Below, piece after piece: positions 32,311 to 44,335 of a DNA stretch of 64,000 nt (position 1 is the first letter of the stretch; each line of letters opens with the position of its first letter). The DNA lies in the NCBI GenBank assembly GCA_973895155.1, contig OZ316891.1, positions 27,962,001 to 28,026,000 on the forward strand, in the 5' to 3' direction. The notes beneath the pieces are model-generated. The model made no database searches, was not told the origin of the DNA, and saw nothing but the letters and a program-made list of their open reading frames with translations. This DNA is from Marsupella aquatica (lineage: Eukaryota; Marchantiophyta). Both the position numbers and the translations under genes were made by a program.

Positions 32311-34242
32311 TCAAGGCTCCGGGTCCAAATCTTCAACTACAACTACATTGGGTCGCTCCTGGACTATGGATCGTGATTGTGGAATATAACTCATGACAAT
32401 GGACCACTCAGGATCATCGGGATAGGGAAGATAGAAGGCCTGCTCAAGATGATGGGGGAATGCAAATGGATCAGAGGTTCTCCAAGTTGAGCTAATGACA
32501 CTATTTGCACCTGTCTTCAACCGTGTGAACCCACAAGCATCTTCTTCGCAAGTTTGGTTTTGGCCAACAAGGTTCATCCGAAACCATTTGCACTTCAACA
32601 CCACCTCCTCCAAAGTGGTGTGCGCATGGTACTTCACACTCAATATCTCTTCAATCTTTCCGTAGTGGGCCACCATAGAGCGTATTGGATTCCTATCAGA
32701 TATGCTACTTTGTGAATCTTGGGTGAACCAACCCATGACCCCACAATCTTGTGTAGCTGCCCTCTTGTCATCAAGTCGTTGCACACGGAAATGTCTTCCC
32801 TTTGACCACATGGCTGTCCGAGTTGTCACCGTAAGTAATGGTCCATGAACCAAGGTGCGAAGACTGTCTGTAACCAAAGGGAAGTCTGACACACTCTCCC
32901 CTTGCTCCAACAAGGCATCGATCTCTGTCAACTTTGCCCTCATGTATGGGACAAACTTGGGGAAGTTGCGTGGCCAATGACTATTTGCCTTTTCCTCCTC
33001 ATAAAAAGTTGTCCAATCTCCAACAATCTCAGGTGAGTTATACAACATAAATGTAGTAAGTTGAAGATGCTCAGTTGAGCCCATAAGTCGTTCTTCCTTT
33101 GCCCCTGTGAGACGGTCATCCTCAAAGTCTGCTTCCCTTGATGCCTCGTCTATCCAGCCCCTTGGAGCTCTAGGATCAAGTGTAGCTACAATGTTTGTAC
33201 AATAAAACATGCTCTCTACTCCAAGATGACGCTCAACAATGCTACCTTCCACTCTCGCACAATTTGACACATATGACTTCATCACTCCCATATACCGCTC
33301 TACCTAGTACATCCAACGACAATGTACCGGCCCTGCAATCGCAACCTCACGCACTAGGTGGAGGAGGAAGTGAACTTGACCATCAAAGAATGAAGGAGGG
33401 AGTGCCCTCTCCAACTTGCACAATACCTCCACTCCAAAAAGGTCCATCACTGCAATCTCATCCTCATTCACCTCTTTCTGACACACCCACCTCAAGAGCT
33501 TACCTAATGACCACAGGGCATCTTGAAGATCCTCACTACCCAATCCAATAATCGCAACTGGAATGACATGTTCGAGTAACCGATGAAAATCACGTGTTTT
33601 CAGGTAAGATGGCCATTTTGGAGAATCATCACCCCCAAATGCCTTACGAAGATTGGCACCATAACTTGTGGGAAACCTCATTGACCCTATACGTTTGCAA
33701 AACTCAGTCCGCTCACCTATGGTCAATACCCAAGGAGGGTGAATAGTAAGGAGGGCATTAGGAGGATCCATAGATGGCCAAAACCCATGAGGGCCATGCA
33801 TCCCCATCTCCTCACAACTCTCTCTCCAGTTGTTGTCTTTCTCTCCATATAGATGGCAAATCAATGACCTCCCAACATTCACCTCAATGTGCATAGGGTC
33901 AAGCAAATGGTTAATTGGCATCTCAGCCCAATATGGTAGCTTTGACATTAATGCAGACAATCGAGTCATGCCACACCGGGCCAACTGTAATGGATCATCC
34001 GGGTCTGTCACTCTATCCCATACATCTTTCCAATAATGTGGATCCCTTGGCACTGGTTGAGGGCGTGTGTCTGGTTGGCCATCATCTGTGTCGTATAAGA
34101 ATGGGTCACGCCTCCATTCATGCTCTGGGGGGAGATACTTTGTGTGACCAATGTAAACTATCTTCCGTAGGGTGGTAGACTTTGGGCGCGCCACTCCCTC
34201 CAAATCGGGCCCACAAGTTGGGCAAGCTTGGTATCCCAAGAC
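32311..34242 (-). pseudogene. CACTA TNP2 transposase, C-terminal half (DUF4218, DUF4216)
   Basis: On the minus strand, from an acceptor-like TTGTAG near 34243, the frame reads GYQACPTCG and runs through the end of the TNP2 catalytic region. It then enters DUF4218 (FFDGQVHFLLHLVREVAIAG...RWMY, then VERYMGVMKSYV) and DUF4216 (VKYHAHTTLEEVVLKCKWFRM, DPFAFPHHLEQAFYLPYP), which is the plant CACTA order. A TAG at about 33301-33303 sits where family members normally have Pro (MYPxER). It ends in EDLDPEP at TGA near 32311. The enzyme cuts and joins the transposon ends. Confidence 0.92.
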
Positions 34243-34420
34243 CTACAACCCAAAGATATATCCAAACCCTACAATGTTCACACCCACTGCATACATTAAA
34301 CAATGGCCAGGGGTCCAATATATGATAAACCAAGGCATAATTAATATGGGGTGAGGTATATTATCTAGAAATAACAAACCATGCATAATTTATATGGGGT
34401 GAGGTATATTTCCACATACC
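34243..34420 (-). other. Probable intron in the TNP2 gene
   Basis: The donor GTATGT (34414-34419, minus) and an acceptor TTGTAG near 34243 flank a stretch that holds a pair of ATATGGGGTGAGGTATA repeats. The exact splice gives a phase mismatch of one base, so one side is misplaced or mutated. Confidence 0.5.
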
Positions 34421-35592
34421 CGGAAGATCGTGTATGGTCCACATACAGATGGCTTTCAATTTAAATTCACGAGGTAAACCACCCGTAAGCACTCGACCAT
34501 CATAGCAATCCACTCCTCTCCATAGTTGTTGAAGCTCCTCCAACAATGGTTGCAAGTAAACATCAATCTTTTTTACTTGCTTGGGGCCTGGGATAATCAT
34601 TGAGAGCAGCAAATGACCCTTCTTCATGGCCATCCATGGAGGGATGTTATAATTTGTAAGGACTACTGGCCAAACTGAGTATGTTTGGGCCTTCCCTGCC
34701 AATGCAAAGGGGCTGATCCCATCTGATGCCAAACCTAGACGTACATGACGTGGATCTGTCTTGAAGTCACCCCATCGGTCCTCCACAAACCTATTGGCAG
34801 GTGAGTCCACCATCATACGCATGGTGGGCGGATCTGAAGTCATATCTGACCGGTTCTTGGAATGCCACACCATATACTCAGCCAACTCCGCACATCGGTA
34901 CTGGTGCCGTAATCTAGGGATAAGAGGAAAATACCTCATGACCTTCTGTGCTACTTTTCCAGTGAGCATGTCCTCTCAATACCTCGGTTGGTCACATGTA
35001 GGACATGTAGTGGCATCTTTGTGTTCCCCCCTAAAGAGAACACAATCATTCACACAAGCATGTATGACTTCGTATTTGAGACGTATGGATTTCAACACCT
35101 TTTTTGCTGCTTTCCAGGAACTAGGCAAGCAGTTCCCTTCTGGAAAACTCTGACTATGCAAAGTCCTGAAAAGATCATCAAGAAGGAGATTGCTTGCACC
35201 ATGTCTTTGTTGCAAGTTCAACAATAACATTATTCCTGATAGTCGAGACAGCTGTGACCCCTCAAAAATCCTTGTTTGTGCATGGTCACGAGCTTCCTCC
35301 CATTGTCTAGAGTGGGAACCTCGTGAAGGAATGTCATGATGAGCATGTGTTGTGGTGTCAAATGCATCACCCATACCATGGTCACCATCCTCTACGTCAT
35401 AGAACTGGTGCATGAGATCATCCATGGCCCTCTCATCCTCAAGTCTGACATTGGTGGCATTAGATACTTGCTCGGGAGGGATATCTTCATTCGCTGAAGC
35501 TTGAGCCCTACGCCAATCTTCCATGGCCTCGACAAGGTGTTGCCGCATTGCTCGTGATAATACCCTCACATCTGGTTGAACATATGCATTCT
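34421..35592 (-). pseudogene. CACTA TNP2 transposase, N-terminal half
   Basis: The exon follows acceptor CTGCTAG (minus, at about 35593) and reads NAYVQPDVRVLSRAMRQHL, an acidic region, and then CVNDCVLFRGEH...CPTCDQPRY, the Cys pair block just before the catalytic domain of plant TNP2. A TGA at 34976-34978 stands where relatives have Arg (RYRED). After it come RYFPLIPRLRHQY and the catalytic region RHVRLGLASDGISPFA and LKAICMWTIHDLPG. These include Asp residues expected in the RNase H-like fold. Confidence 0.92.
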
Positions 35593-35756
35593 AGCAGTTC
35601 ACAAACATACATATTAAATATTAGAAGAGATCCACAATGAGACAAGTGTTTTAGGGTTTAGGCTTTAGGATTTATTTATACAAAGAACCAAATTTGTTTG
35701 GAAACCATTGTCATGTATTTATGTTCAACAAAAGAGGTGGTATATACATGTCTGCC

Positions 35757-36299
35757 CTACACAGGGCGAGAAAGCAATGCTTTCTTGGGAGCATCCCACT
35801 CATAGTCGCAAAACAACTCCTTGCCAGCCCTAATGGTTGTAATGGCTACAGTCATGACATGGTCATCCATGTGTTTTACATAATAAGGCTCTCTAGGTGG
35901 ACCAAATATTTGTATCCACTCGACATTAGGCCTAAGTCCTCTCCCTCTCCCACGAGTACTATTGATGTACCCGACTATGTTGTCGAAGCGAACAGGGTCC
36001 CCAATCAATCATCCGAGAATGCCAAGGCCTCCGTATGACCTCATCTGGATCAGAATCCATTTGCAATGCATAGACACCCAAGATGGGTGTTGGCGCAATA
36101 GAATGTTCCAACTTTTTGAAGTGTATACGGGACCAATATATGGAAATAGGTGCTCCCCATCATAACCTCGGGGCCATGGCTTTGCAGGGACCAAAATGTC
36201 CTCCAAGGAAAATACGCCAAATCCTATGTCAGGACCAAGGGAGGATGCCTTCACTATCCATTGGTGACCCCATATGTGGATAGGAGTGTCAGTGGTTAG
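35757..36299 (-). pseudogene. SET-domain (lysine methyltransferase-like) frame inside CACTA
   Basis: On the minus strand the frame reads ASSLGPDIGFGVFSLEDI, then LFPYIGPVYTS, and, after a TGA at 36009-36011, YINSTRGRGRGLRPNVEW and AITTIRAGKELFCDYEW. These match the SET order: G-x-G-x-FA..DI start, the Y-x-G turn, the I-N-(H)S...PN pseudoknot strand, and GEEL-x-x-DY with the catalytic Tyr. SET proteins transfer methyl groups to lysine, usually of histones. The upstream exon joins after a one-base shift in an AAAA run near 36305. No pre-SET Cys cluster is visible. It ends at TAG near 35757, just before TNP2. Confidence 0.75.
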
Positions 36300-36670
36300 G
36301 CCAGGGGTATTTTGAATCTCTCAGATGAGAAATCCTTCAAGACTGTCAATGCCTTCCCAGTGACATATGACAGCCCCAACCTCCCTTCCACTTCCACATA
36401 GTCCTCTCCTGGCGGTACTCTATGAGTATGGTGCAGAACTTGGTCCTCGGTCTCATGCACACCCAAGGGCTCATAACAACGCCGTTGTCTTTGGGAACGT
36501 GCTCGGGTGCGACCAACCCTAGATGGAACTGGTATAGTCTCCGGATCAACACAAGGGAGGCTACATTGAGGGGGATCTGATGATGCTGCTAACAACTCTC
36601 TTGCACCAGCCAAAAGTGTGTTTACCAATAAGTCATTAGAGACCAATGGAGGAGGGGTCCTACGAGGCAC
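36296..36670 (-). pseudogene. Linker exon of the zinc-motif/SET frame
   Basis: The exon starts after acceptor GATTGAATAG and continues the previous exon in frame (Gln, then VPRRTPPPLVSNDLLVN). It encodes a mixed linker with a basic stretch (RVGRTRARSQRQRR) and DYVEVEGRLGLSYVTGKALTV, which leads into the SET segment. At its end the phase moves by one base in a short A run (near 36305). Confidence 0.6.
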
Positions 36671-36769
36671 CTATTCAATCACAAAAAACACCAACAATTA
36701 ATAAATGTATGGGTGCAATGTTGCAACTTGTGCATATCAATGTCTCCAAGCGCAATAAATGATGCATAC

Positions 36770-37015
36770 CTGGCAAGCAGAATATCCAAGTAAATCACCC
36801 TCATGTCGGCCATAGTTCTCAATGTGCTCAATGGCTTCCCAGGCTTGACGAACCACCATGCCTTTACATCTAACACACCAGCATGGAATAGGTCCTATAG
36901 GAGGAGGACATTGAGTCCGAGGAGGGGGAGGAGGAACATCCCCCTCAGAAGATGATGAGGTTGAGTCTGAGTCCGACTCAGAACTCCCAGAACTGGACAT
37001 CTGCCCATCATCCAT
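36770..37015 (-). CDS. First exon with Ser/Pro-rich N-terminus and Cys motif
   Basis: ATG at 37015 (MDDGQMSSSGSSESDSDS) is followed by a Pro stretch and PIPCWCVRCKGMVVRQAWEAIEHI, a C-x-C-x2-C-type motif like those at the N-terminus of some CACTA transposases. The donor is good (GCCAG|GTATGC, 36769) and splicing to 36670 removes 99 bases in frame. This exon may therefore be the true start of a fused zinc-SET-transposase protein, or of a separate accessory protein. Confidence 0.6.
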
Positions 37016-37918
37016 ACACAATGTCACTATATTTTAGAATCTGCACCATTGTGACAATTATTTACATATATGTCTTAAGGCAAAACAAAAAAATGTTTAA
37101 ATCAATAATACCTTAATGAGACCCGCGCTCTACAGTGCCAACTAGGATCTTGGCCTTAGACTATATGCTAAGACAAGTCTGAAATTACTGCACAAGAACA
37201 CTTCAACATAATTAGTGTGTAACAAGATCAATAATTATCCTCTGTATGACCATAATTATAGTTGGCTAGGGGGCCGACCTATGTCGAGCACCTCCCAACA
37301 TTGTAGAGTGGTCCAACCATACCGTTCAGACGTGCGGGCTCTCGCTGTGCATGATGCATTACAAAAATGGACCCCCAAAAAAGCTCAGCAACCTAACCCT
37401 TCGCAAAAACTAAGTGACTTAACCCTCTGCAAAAAAGAACTGCAAAATTTGGCATGTCACTGTATGCATAAGGTTAGCTAGCTAGGTGAATCCATATTTT
37501 GCCCCCAAAATGTCACAATGTAAATACCAAACAACTCTCAAATATAACTCGCAACATCTATACATACCAACCACCTCCAAACCACACAATGAGAAGGGAC
37601 CGCGGCTCCAACGGTCCACCCTATCCCTAAAACCCTGCTTAAAGTAACACATAGAACCAACATAGGGTCATCAAACATACAACCAAATTAATTGCCATAG
37701 TTATTATATCGGAAAAGACTTCAGACATGAGTAATACAAGGAATTAACAAGAGGGGTCCGATGCTGTAAGAATTGGACATCCACTATATTTCCAATAATT
37801 ATAGCATCGCTTGTTCCAATGCAGTAAGAATTGGATCCATAGTCGGACAGGTTTTAGGTTTCCCGACCAAAGTGCCACTCCTTCTTAGTCGAGCTTTGCA
37901 TCGAAAGAGCGTCGGGAG
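37016..37918. promoter_or_regulatory. Divergent spacer between the two CACTA genes
   Basis: About 0.9 kb without a supported gene, between the minus-strand zinc/SET/TNP2 side and the plus-strand second gene. Its right part (37700-37870) carries TCCGAT/ATCGGA words like the subterminal arrays. It should hold both promoters; I see no clear TATA box. Confidence 0.4.
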
Positions 37919-39030
37919 ATGTTTTCTTTGGCAAAAGCCGGGGAAGTGCGTGGTCGCGAACTGGAATTGAAGGCCGGGAGGAGCTTATGGCTATGGAGGG
38001 GAACAATGGAGGGGCAGGAGGTGGTGCCGAGGGAGCCGGAGCAGCCGGGGGAGCCGGAGGATCTGCAGGAGATGGAGCCGGGCCATCTCAAAACTTTGGG
38101 GACATTATGACAGCCATTTTTCAAACGCAAATAGGGCTCTCAATAGAAGTTGCGCAGCAGGTTGCTGCATTGACACAGGGATTGATTGACTCTTCAAAGG
38201 GCACAATTATTTCAGAAGCTGAGAATGATTCGAGGAAAGGCAGCAGAGGGAGAAAGAAAAGAAGAGGAAACGAAGGGATGAGAAGCGGAGCATCCCTGCG
38301 GAGGCCCTCTCACCAAGACAGAGAGAGAAAGCCCTGCGTAAAGAAGCATGGGCTGTAGAGAGGAAGAGAGCAGAGGAGGAGAAACAGCAAGCAGAGGAGC
38401 GAAGCAAGCGGCCAAAGCTGTTTTTGAATAGTGGAGGAGCTCCCAGGGCCAGGAGCTATAATCTCTTCAGGAGTCATCTTGGGCAGGTACTTAGATCCCA
38501 TTTTGGGGTGTTAGACTACTGGGGGAAGCAAAATGAACAGGAGAAATTTAGAGTTCGTGAGTAGGTGAAGGAGAGGTTTTCCAATGGATCATTCCTTGAT
38601 GACAGGTTCTTGAATTGAAAAATCAGCCTCTCACTTGCAGACAGAAGGAACCATGTCAGGGAGAAGCTCAGGAAATACCTTGGTGAATGCAAGGAAAATG
38701 AGGAGGTGATCAGGCAGAGGGGGTGCCCAGTTGATCTACCACCAGATGTATGGGCAGCTTGGATCGAGACGGAGCTACAAGTTTGAGCTTGGCAGGCAAG
38801 ACGGTACTGGCAGGCCGAATTAGAAGAGCTTGCCATCAAGGCCCAAGCAGGGGAGACTGTTGACACCCGCCATGCTCAGAGCAACCTGCAGCATTGGGAA
38901 GCAAGATCAGTTCAGCTTGGAGACCCTCCCGCACAAATCCTGAAAGCATTGCTTCGAGTTGACAATAGGCCAGTAATCACTCATCGGATGGGGCAGGGTG
39001 GGTCGCAGCGTCTCAAGGCAAAGTTTGTAA
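37919..39030 (+). pseudogene. Second CACTA gene, plant Ptta/En-Spm-like, 5' part
   Basis: A Gly/Ala-rich start (MAMEGNNGGAGGGAEG at 37987) leads to NFGDIMTAIFQTQIGLSIE and, in a shifted phase, to an Arg/Lys/Glu-rich helix and the block RSHLGQVLRSHFGVLDYWG...DRRNHVREKLRKYL...GCPVDLPPDVWAAWIE. This layout resembles the Ptta/En-Spm plant transposase family (Transposase_24), thought to supply TNPA-like DNA-binding proteins. Stops lie at about 38561, 38616 and 38784. Splice sites past 39030 are unclear. The gene is divergent from TNP2. Confidence 0.6.
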
Positions 39031-39189
39031 GTATTCCCCCTCCTCTCTCCAAGCTCCTCACCTCAATTTGCCTGATCATCTGAGGCTTGTGTATGCCTAA
39101 AGAGCCCCGACCCAAAGCTAGTCCCTTCTTATTGTTGAGGCGAGACCTGCAAGTCAGGCCTGCTCTCGACACTGTATTTTTTCTTTCCT

Positions 39190-39390
39190 GGGCTGTCTTT
39201 CCGATACTGGTCCGATTCTGTTGGTATCGGACCCATAATCAGAAGTGTTATCACACCTTTTTTTGAAATTGGGGTCCGATTATGATCCGATAGTATCAGT
39301 ATCAGATAAACATTCGGACAGTCTGTCCGATATTTTAGCACGAGGGGTCCGATACTTGGGTAATCGGATAATTTGAATTTTTATCGGTAA
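39190..39390. repeat. Internal cluster of TCCGATA words in CACTA
   Basis: TCCGATACT, GTATCGGAC, TCCGATTATGATCCGATAG and similar words crowd an apparent intron of the second gene. It is the same word as in the subterminal arrays, yet 7 kb from either end. Confidence 0.75.
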
Positions 39391-39731
39391 TCCTTGGTAG
39401 ATTTCTTAGTAGGATCCAAAGGCCATTGTACATGTATTTGGGGGTGTGAGGATGTGGGACTACTTGGGGTGTGATAGGGAGGGACTAATGGGGGACAATT
39501 TGATGTTAGGGCCATTTTGTGTGGGGTGTAGGAGCGTGAGCATGGGCGGCCGATCTTACCACACGAGAGGGAGTTGGCTAAGAAGCATGGACCGCGAGCT
39601 CTCAAAATTCACATGGAGGAGGAGTTAGGTTCGGTATGGACAATCCTCTGAATGCAATGTCTTAATTGGTTGATGAAAATTCTGTGGTAAGATGGAGCAT
39701 ACACTAATTGGATTGCTATTTGGATATATGT

Positions 39732-40275
39732 AGGGCTCAGAGGAGGGGTCGGAGGGTGAGGACTCGGAGGAGGGCTCAGGGGCGGACGATTCAGATGTAG
39801 AGTCGTTGGGCCTAGAGGAGGCAATTGTGGCCGCACCCACATCTCACCGGTCTTGAGCAGTTAGGGATGGTGTTAGTGGTCCTCGCCACTCGACTCGACG
39901 GGGTGAGGATCATGGTGTTCCAGCATCACGAAGTAGGGCCGGCAGAGGTGGTGCTAGTCGGGCCCCTAGCGCACACCAGTCGAGAGCCATAGGGGTTGGT
40001 TCTAGTGGCCGACGCCAATCAGGGGTTGGTGGTAGAGCTGACACTCAGGGCCCGCAACATGTTGTTGCACAACATGCTGTTGGTGGGTCTCGCCGATTAG
40101 AGACCCACGGGGAAGGGTGTTCTAGAGGCTCTCAGCAGTTAGGCATAGTTGGGAGTGGCTCTGGAGGCTCTGGCCACTCTGGCGGCACTAGGGGTGGCCA
40201 GGTTGGAGGGAGTGCAGCCGGCGGTGGAGGGTCTCGGCACTCTGGCCGCACTGGGGGCGGCCAGTCTAGAGGGAG
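39732..40275 (+). pseudogene. Second CACTA gene, acidic and Gly/Ser/Arg-rich 3' part
   Basis: After an acceptor-like ATATGTAG the frame encodes an acidic stretch (GSEEGSEGEDSEEGSGADDS), a stop near 39856, then Gly/Ser/Arg/His-rich low-complexity sequence (GGSGHSGGTRGGQVGG). This becomes the 27-residue repeat array that continues at 45056. The nested LTR unit splits it at 40275. Confidence 0.55.
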
Positions 40276-40390
40276 TGTGATGCCTAGACAGGAATCACTC
40301 GGCCGGTTAAGTGGGTAAAGCAGGAAGGCACCCTAGGAACACCTTAGTATAGTGACAAAACAAGGAAAATATAAACAATTAGGGGCAACC

Positions 40391-43300
40391 ATGGAACCCG
40401 GGCAGAGGCCGGAGGTAAGGCTGAGGGTGAAAACCCGATTAGGGTTAGGGCGGGTTAAGCGTCGGCGGCTAGGAAGGATCAACGGGAAGAAGGACGGGCA
40501 GAGGAGAGGGGTAAGGAGCGCTTGCAGGAGATGGTGGCTCATTTGCGAGCACGAACTAGGCAGATGACTACGGGAGGCCAACTACTGTCAGCTGCTTAGG
40601 CAAGCACTCGGGGAGAGAGTAGATACCGACGATCGACCTAAGGAGGGTATGAGCAACGTCAATCAAGCGGCACATTTCTGGGGATGCCTGTTCAAACGGG
40701 CAACTGAGTACATCAAGACTTACGAGGACGAGGAGTCAGAAAGGGCAGCTCGAGAACGGCAGGAGCTTGCTCGATTGTGGGAGCTACAGAAGATGGCTTT
40801 CTTAGGAGGCGAACTCATCAAGGACGAGTTCCTGTGGACGCCTACTTCCAATCAACGACTACGGGAGGCCAACTACTATCAGCTGCTTAGGCAAGCACTC
40901 GAGGAGAGAGTAGATACCGACGATCGACCTAAGGAGGGTATGAGCAACGTCAATCAAGCGGCACATTTCTGGGGATGCCTGTTCGAACGGGCAACTGAGT
41001 ACATCAAGACTTACGAGGACGAGGAGTCAGAAAGGGCAGCTCGAGAACGGCAGGAGCTCGCTCGATTGTGGGAGCTACAGAAGACGGCTTTCTTAGGAGG
41101 CGAACTCATCAAGGACGAGTTCCTGTGGACGCCTACTTCCAATCAACTCGACGATCTTCTGTTTTGCAAAGACAGCGTCGTCGGCATCCGAGAGGCCATC
41201 AAGAACTGCAACGACATACACTGGGAATTAAAGGGTAGCACGGAAAGGTGGACCCAGGCAACGGTGCTAGGAGAAACCTCCACGGCAGCAGAGATGAAGA
41301 GGAAGGGAGCCGTCAACGATGAAGCCACCCCGGCAAAAAGAACGAGGTCGGCGGCACCAAAGAAGCCAGCCGAGCAGCAGAGCAGGAGGCAGGGAGAAGC
41401 CGAAGAGGAGGAGGTCGATCCCATCAAGGCCATTCCAACCAGGGATGACACCTGGAAGGGCTGGGCGGCAACCCTACCGGTGGAGGTGCAACTACATTTT
41501 GCACGGGAGGAGGATGCATGCTTTACGGCCATGCAGACCAAGAAGTACCAAGGCTTCATGGCCGGATCCGGCTTGGAGGCCTTTGTAAGATTACCATGGC
41601 TGAAGCCGGAGGTACCGGAGTCAGACCTATTAGAATTCGTGGGGTCATGGGAACTCGAGACCAATTGCACGAGGATATATGGGAAGGATTTCTATCTTAC
41701 TCCCAAGGTAATTGCCGAAGTGTTTGGCCTGCCGATAGGCAATAAGACCAAAGTTGATACCAGGAAGACCTTGCCTGACAAGGAGTTCCGGTCGTTCCCC
41801 GGGCCATCAACGAAGAATGGCTTCTTCCGGAACACCTGCACCAACCCGCACATAGGAGAGATGATCGACTTCTTGCGGGTGACCATGCATTGTAACTTGC
41901 CGAGGGCAGAGATCGGCAAGGCACAGGTCTATCTGGCAGAAAGGCCAGACCCAAGCCGGGACTACAACGGGTACCTCCTCAACCAATTGAAGAAGATCTT
42001 AAAGGAGGAGCAGCAGGTAATCGGCATGGGGAGCGTGTCACGGCTTGGCTATCACATGCCGCTGTTGTGCCGGTATGCCAGAGGTCAGACTTTTGCCCCG
42101 GTACTTCCCCTGCAGGTAAGGGCACCCGAGGAAGCTCCAACACCGAGGCCGTTGGCTGAGAAGCCTCAACCACCTGTTAGTCCTACGATCGAGCAGGTGT
42201 TTAGGCCCAGGAAGGAGGACTTGCCGATGCAGCAACCAGGCATGCAGAGTCTGCTGAAACTACTGGAGAAAGAAAAGAAATCGGCATCGGCAACAACAAC
42301 AACAACGGCAACGGCAACAATGCAGGACACTACTACAGAGGTAGGCCTACACCGGCTCACAAGAGAAAACCCCTTTGCTGGAGACAAGGAGAGAATCAGG
42401 CCGGAATCCAAGCCAGGTGTTCGAATGTACATGGGAACCTCAAGCTCCGAATCTGAGGCAGAATTGCCTGAAGCTCCTACCGACGAAGAGGAGAGGGAGA
42501 AGCCGGACGTCCAAGAGGTAGAGGAGGCAGTGGAGGACTGCAGCCATGATAATTCCGGCTATGGGTCGGACCATCACGTTCCAGGAGTAAGGACCTGTGG
42601 CCGGTTTGTCCCCACACTTCCAAGGGTAGTGCGAGGGGACCCCAACCAGCAGAGTAGCCCTGAGTCTCCCCCACCAGATGTTGCTCCCCCGAGCTTTGAC
42701 GGCATAAAACAGACGGTGCAGGAATTTCAGGAGCGAATCAAGCAGGAGGAAGAGGCCGCCCTGGCTAAGGAAAAGGATTTACCAGGAGGAGATTGGCCGG
42801 AGGACATCAGGCGGCTAGCCGAAAAAGGAAGCAAACCTCTAGCCACGATTGAAGAGATCCGCAGGACGGCTTGGGAGCAGAGGCCACGATGGGCGATGCC
42901 GATCACTTCTACTTACTCCACCTACGCTAAGAATAGAGCCATGGAGTATGGTGAGATGTGTGGGGAACTTGCGCTCGGCATCTTTGGAGAGGAGTTGGAG
43001 GTAGGACCCTTTTTCCATAGGGAGCAATTGGAGAAGCACCAATTAGAAGAAGCGATGGCTTTAGAGAGAAGCAAGAAGGACGAGGTCATTCGGCGGCTTA
43101 GGAGGATGGGAGCCGAGATTGAAGATCTAAGGGCGGCCAAGAAAGCCCAAGATGAACTGCGGATTAAACGACATGAGCTGAACATCATGCAGGGGCAGTT
43201 GGACGCCGCGCAGGCTGATAATCAGAATATCAAGGATAAACTGACTCAGACGCAGGAAGAGTTGGCCGACACGATCAAAGAGAGGGAAAAGTGGAAGCAA

Positions 43301-44335
43301 GAGCTGAAGAATACAGAGGAGGCCCACATAACAGCCAACAGCCGGGCCATGGCGGAGACCCAAAGAAAGGAATGGGCGTTGAAAGGGGAGCTCGAGAAAA
43401 TCCGCGGAGCCCTTGAGCAGAAGGAGGTCGAGTTAGGGAAATCCTATCAAGGGATTATGGCGCTGCAGCAGGAGCTTGCGTCCCTGACGGCCAGCTTCAA
43501 GGCCGACCTAAGGGAGAAGGACGAGATGCTCGAACAGACTTACGCCAAGATGAACCAGATGGAGTCTGTCATCATTGCAGAGCTCGACAAGGAGCTAAGA
43601 GCAACCCAGGAGGAGAGGGCTACCTTGAAGAAGGAATTGGAGGAAGCCCACAGGGAGCAGGAGGAGGCCAAAAACGAGCTGGAGGGGGCACGTAAGGACC
43701 TGGATGAAACCCAAGAGGAGTTGGAGGAAATCACGAGGAAGATGGAGAACCTACAGCGGCGGGCCGACAACCAAACAGAGCGGCTGAAGAAACAAGCCGC
43801 AGTATTTAAATGCTTAGCTGCAGCAGGTCCATCTCCCGTTGGGACAAACCAGTTACCAGGGGTGGTAATTGCCGAAGGACAAGCCGCGTCAACTGCACCA
43901 CTGCCGGAAGTAAGTGGGAAGGGGAAGGGACCAGCTGCTGAGCCACCAACGAAGAAGAAGCGGAAACCTTCAGGGTCAAGGAGTAATACGACTTCACAGG
44001 CCGTGGTGATCAAGGAGGTAGACCCAGCACCGACCCCAGACAGGGTCACGGCTAAGGATCCAACTACCCTAGGGGAAGGGGAAGCCGAAGCCGTGGGAGT
44101 GGCTGAAGCCGAAGCCGTGGGAGTGGCTGAAGCCGAAGCCGTGGGAGTGGCTGAGGCCGAAGCCGTGGGTATTGCCGAGGCCGGTGTCGAGGCTGAAGCC
44201 GAAGGTGGACCCAGTCAGGCCGATGGAGAGTTGACTCGGTCAAGGGCAGGTAATCTGTCAGTAGGCGGGCCAATGGCAGTGGCTGAGGAGGAAGTGTTGG
44301 GGGCGTCCATTGAGGATCCACCACCGGTGTCGTGA
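40391..44335 (+). pseudogene. LTR-borne giant coiled-coil protein, copy A
   Basis: ATG 40391 (MEPGQRPEVRLRVK) meets TGA at 40565-40567 where copy B has CGA (58265-58267), then stays open to TGA at 44333. Order: basic N-terminus; a 97-residue block present twice (40566-40856, 40857-41147); a globular part with YGKDFYLTPKVIAEVFGLP, which recalls the putative plant transposon protein domain seen in many plant repeats; a Pro/Glu-rich linker; a long coiled coil (about 43030-43800, ERSKKDEVIRRLRRM to KMENLQRRADNQ); and an Ala/Glu-rich repeat tail (AEAVGV). It has no enzymatic motif that I recognise. In the intact ancestor it would be about 1,200 residues. Confidence 0.7.
44083..44175 (+). repeat. 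21-bp in-frame tandem repeat, about 4 copies
   Basis: GAAGCCGTGGGAGTGGCTGA-type units encode AEAVGVAE repeats in the tail of the LTR-borne protein. The matching tail in copy B (about 52450-52540) has AEAVAE repeats. Confidence 0.85.

Noticed and set aside
41143-41670. 175-codon minus-strand frame, with equivalents at 50040-50567 and 57456-57980
   Set aside because: It recurs only because the LTR-borne gene is present in three copies; it is the antisense shadow of the globular part.
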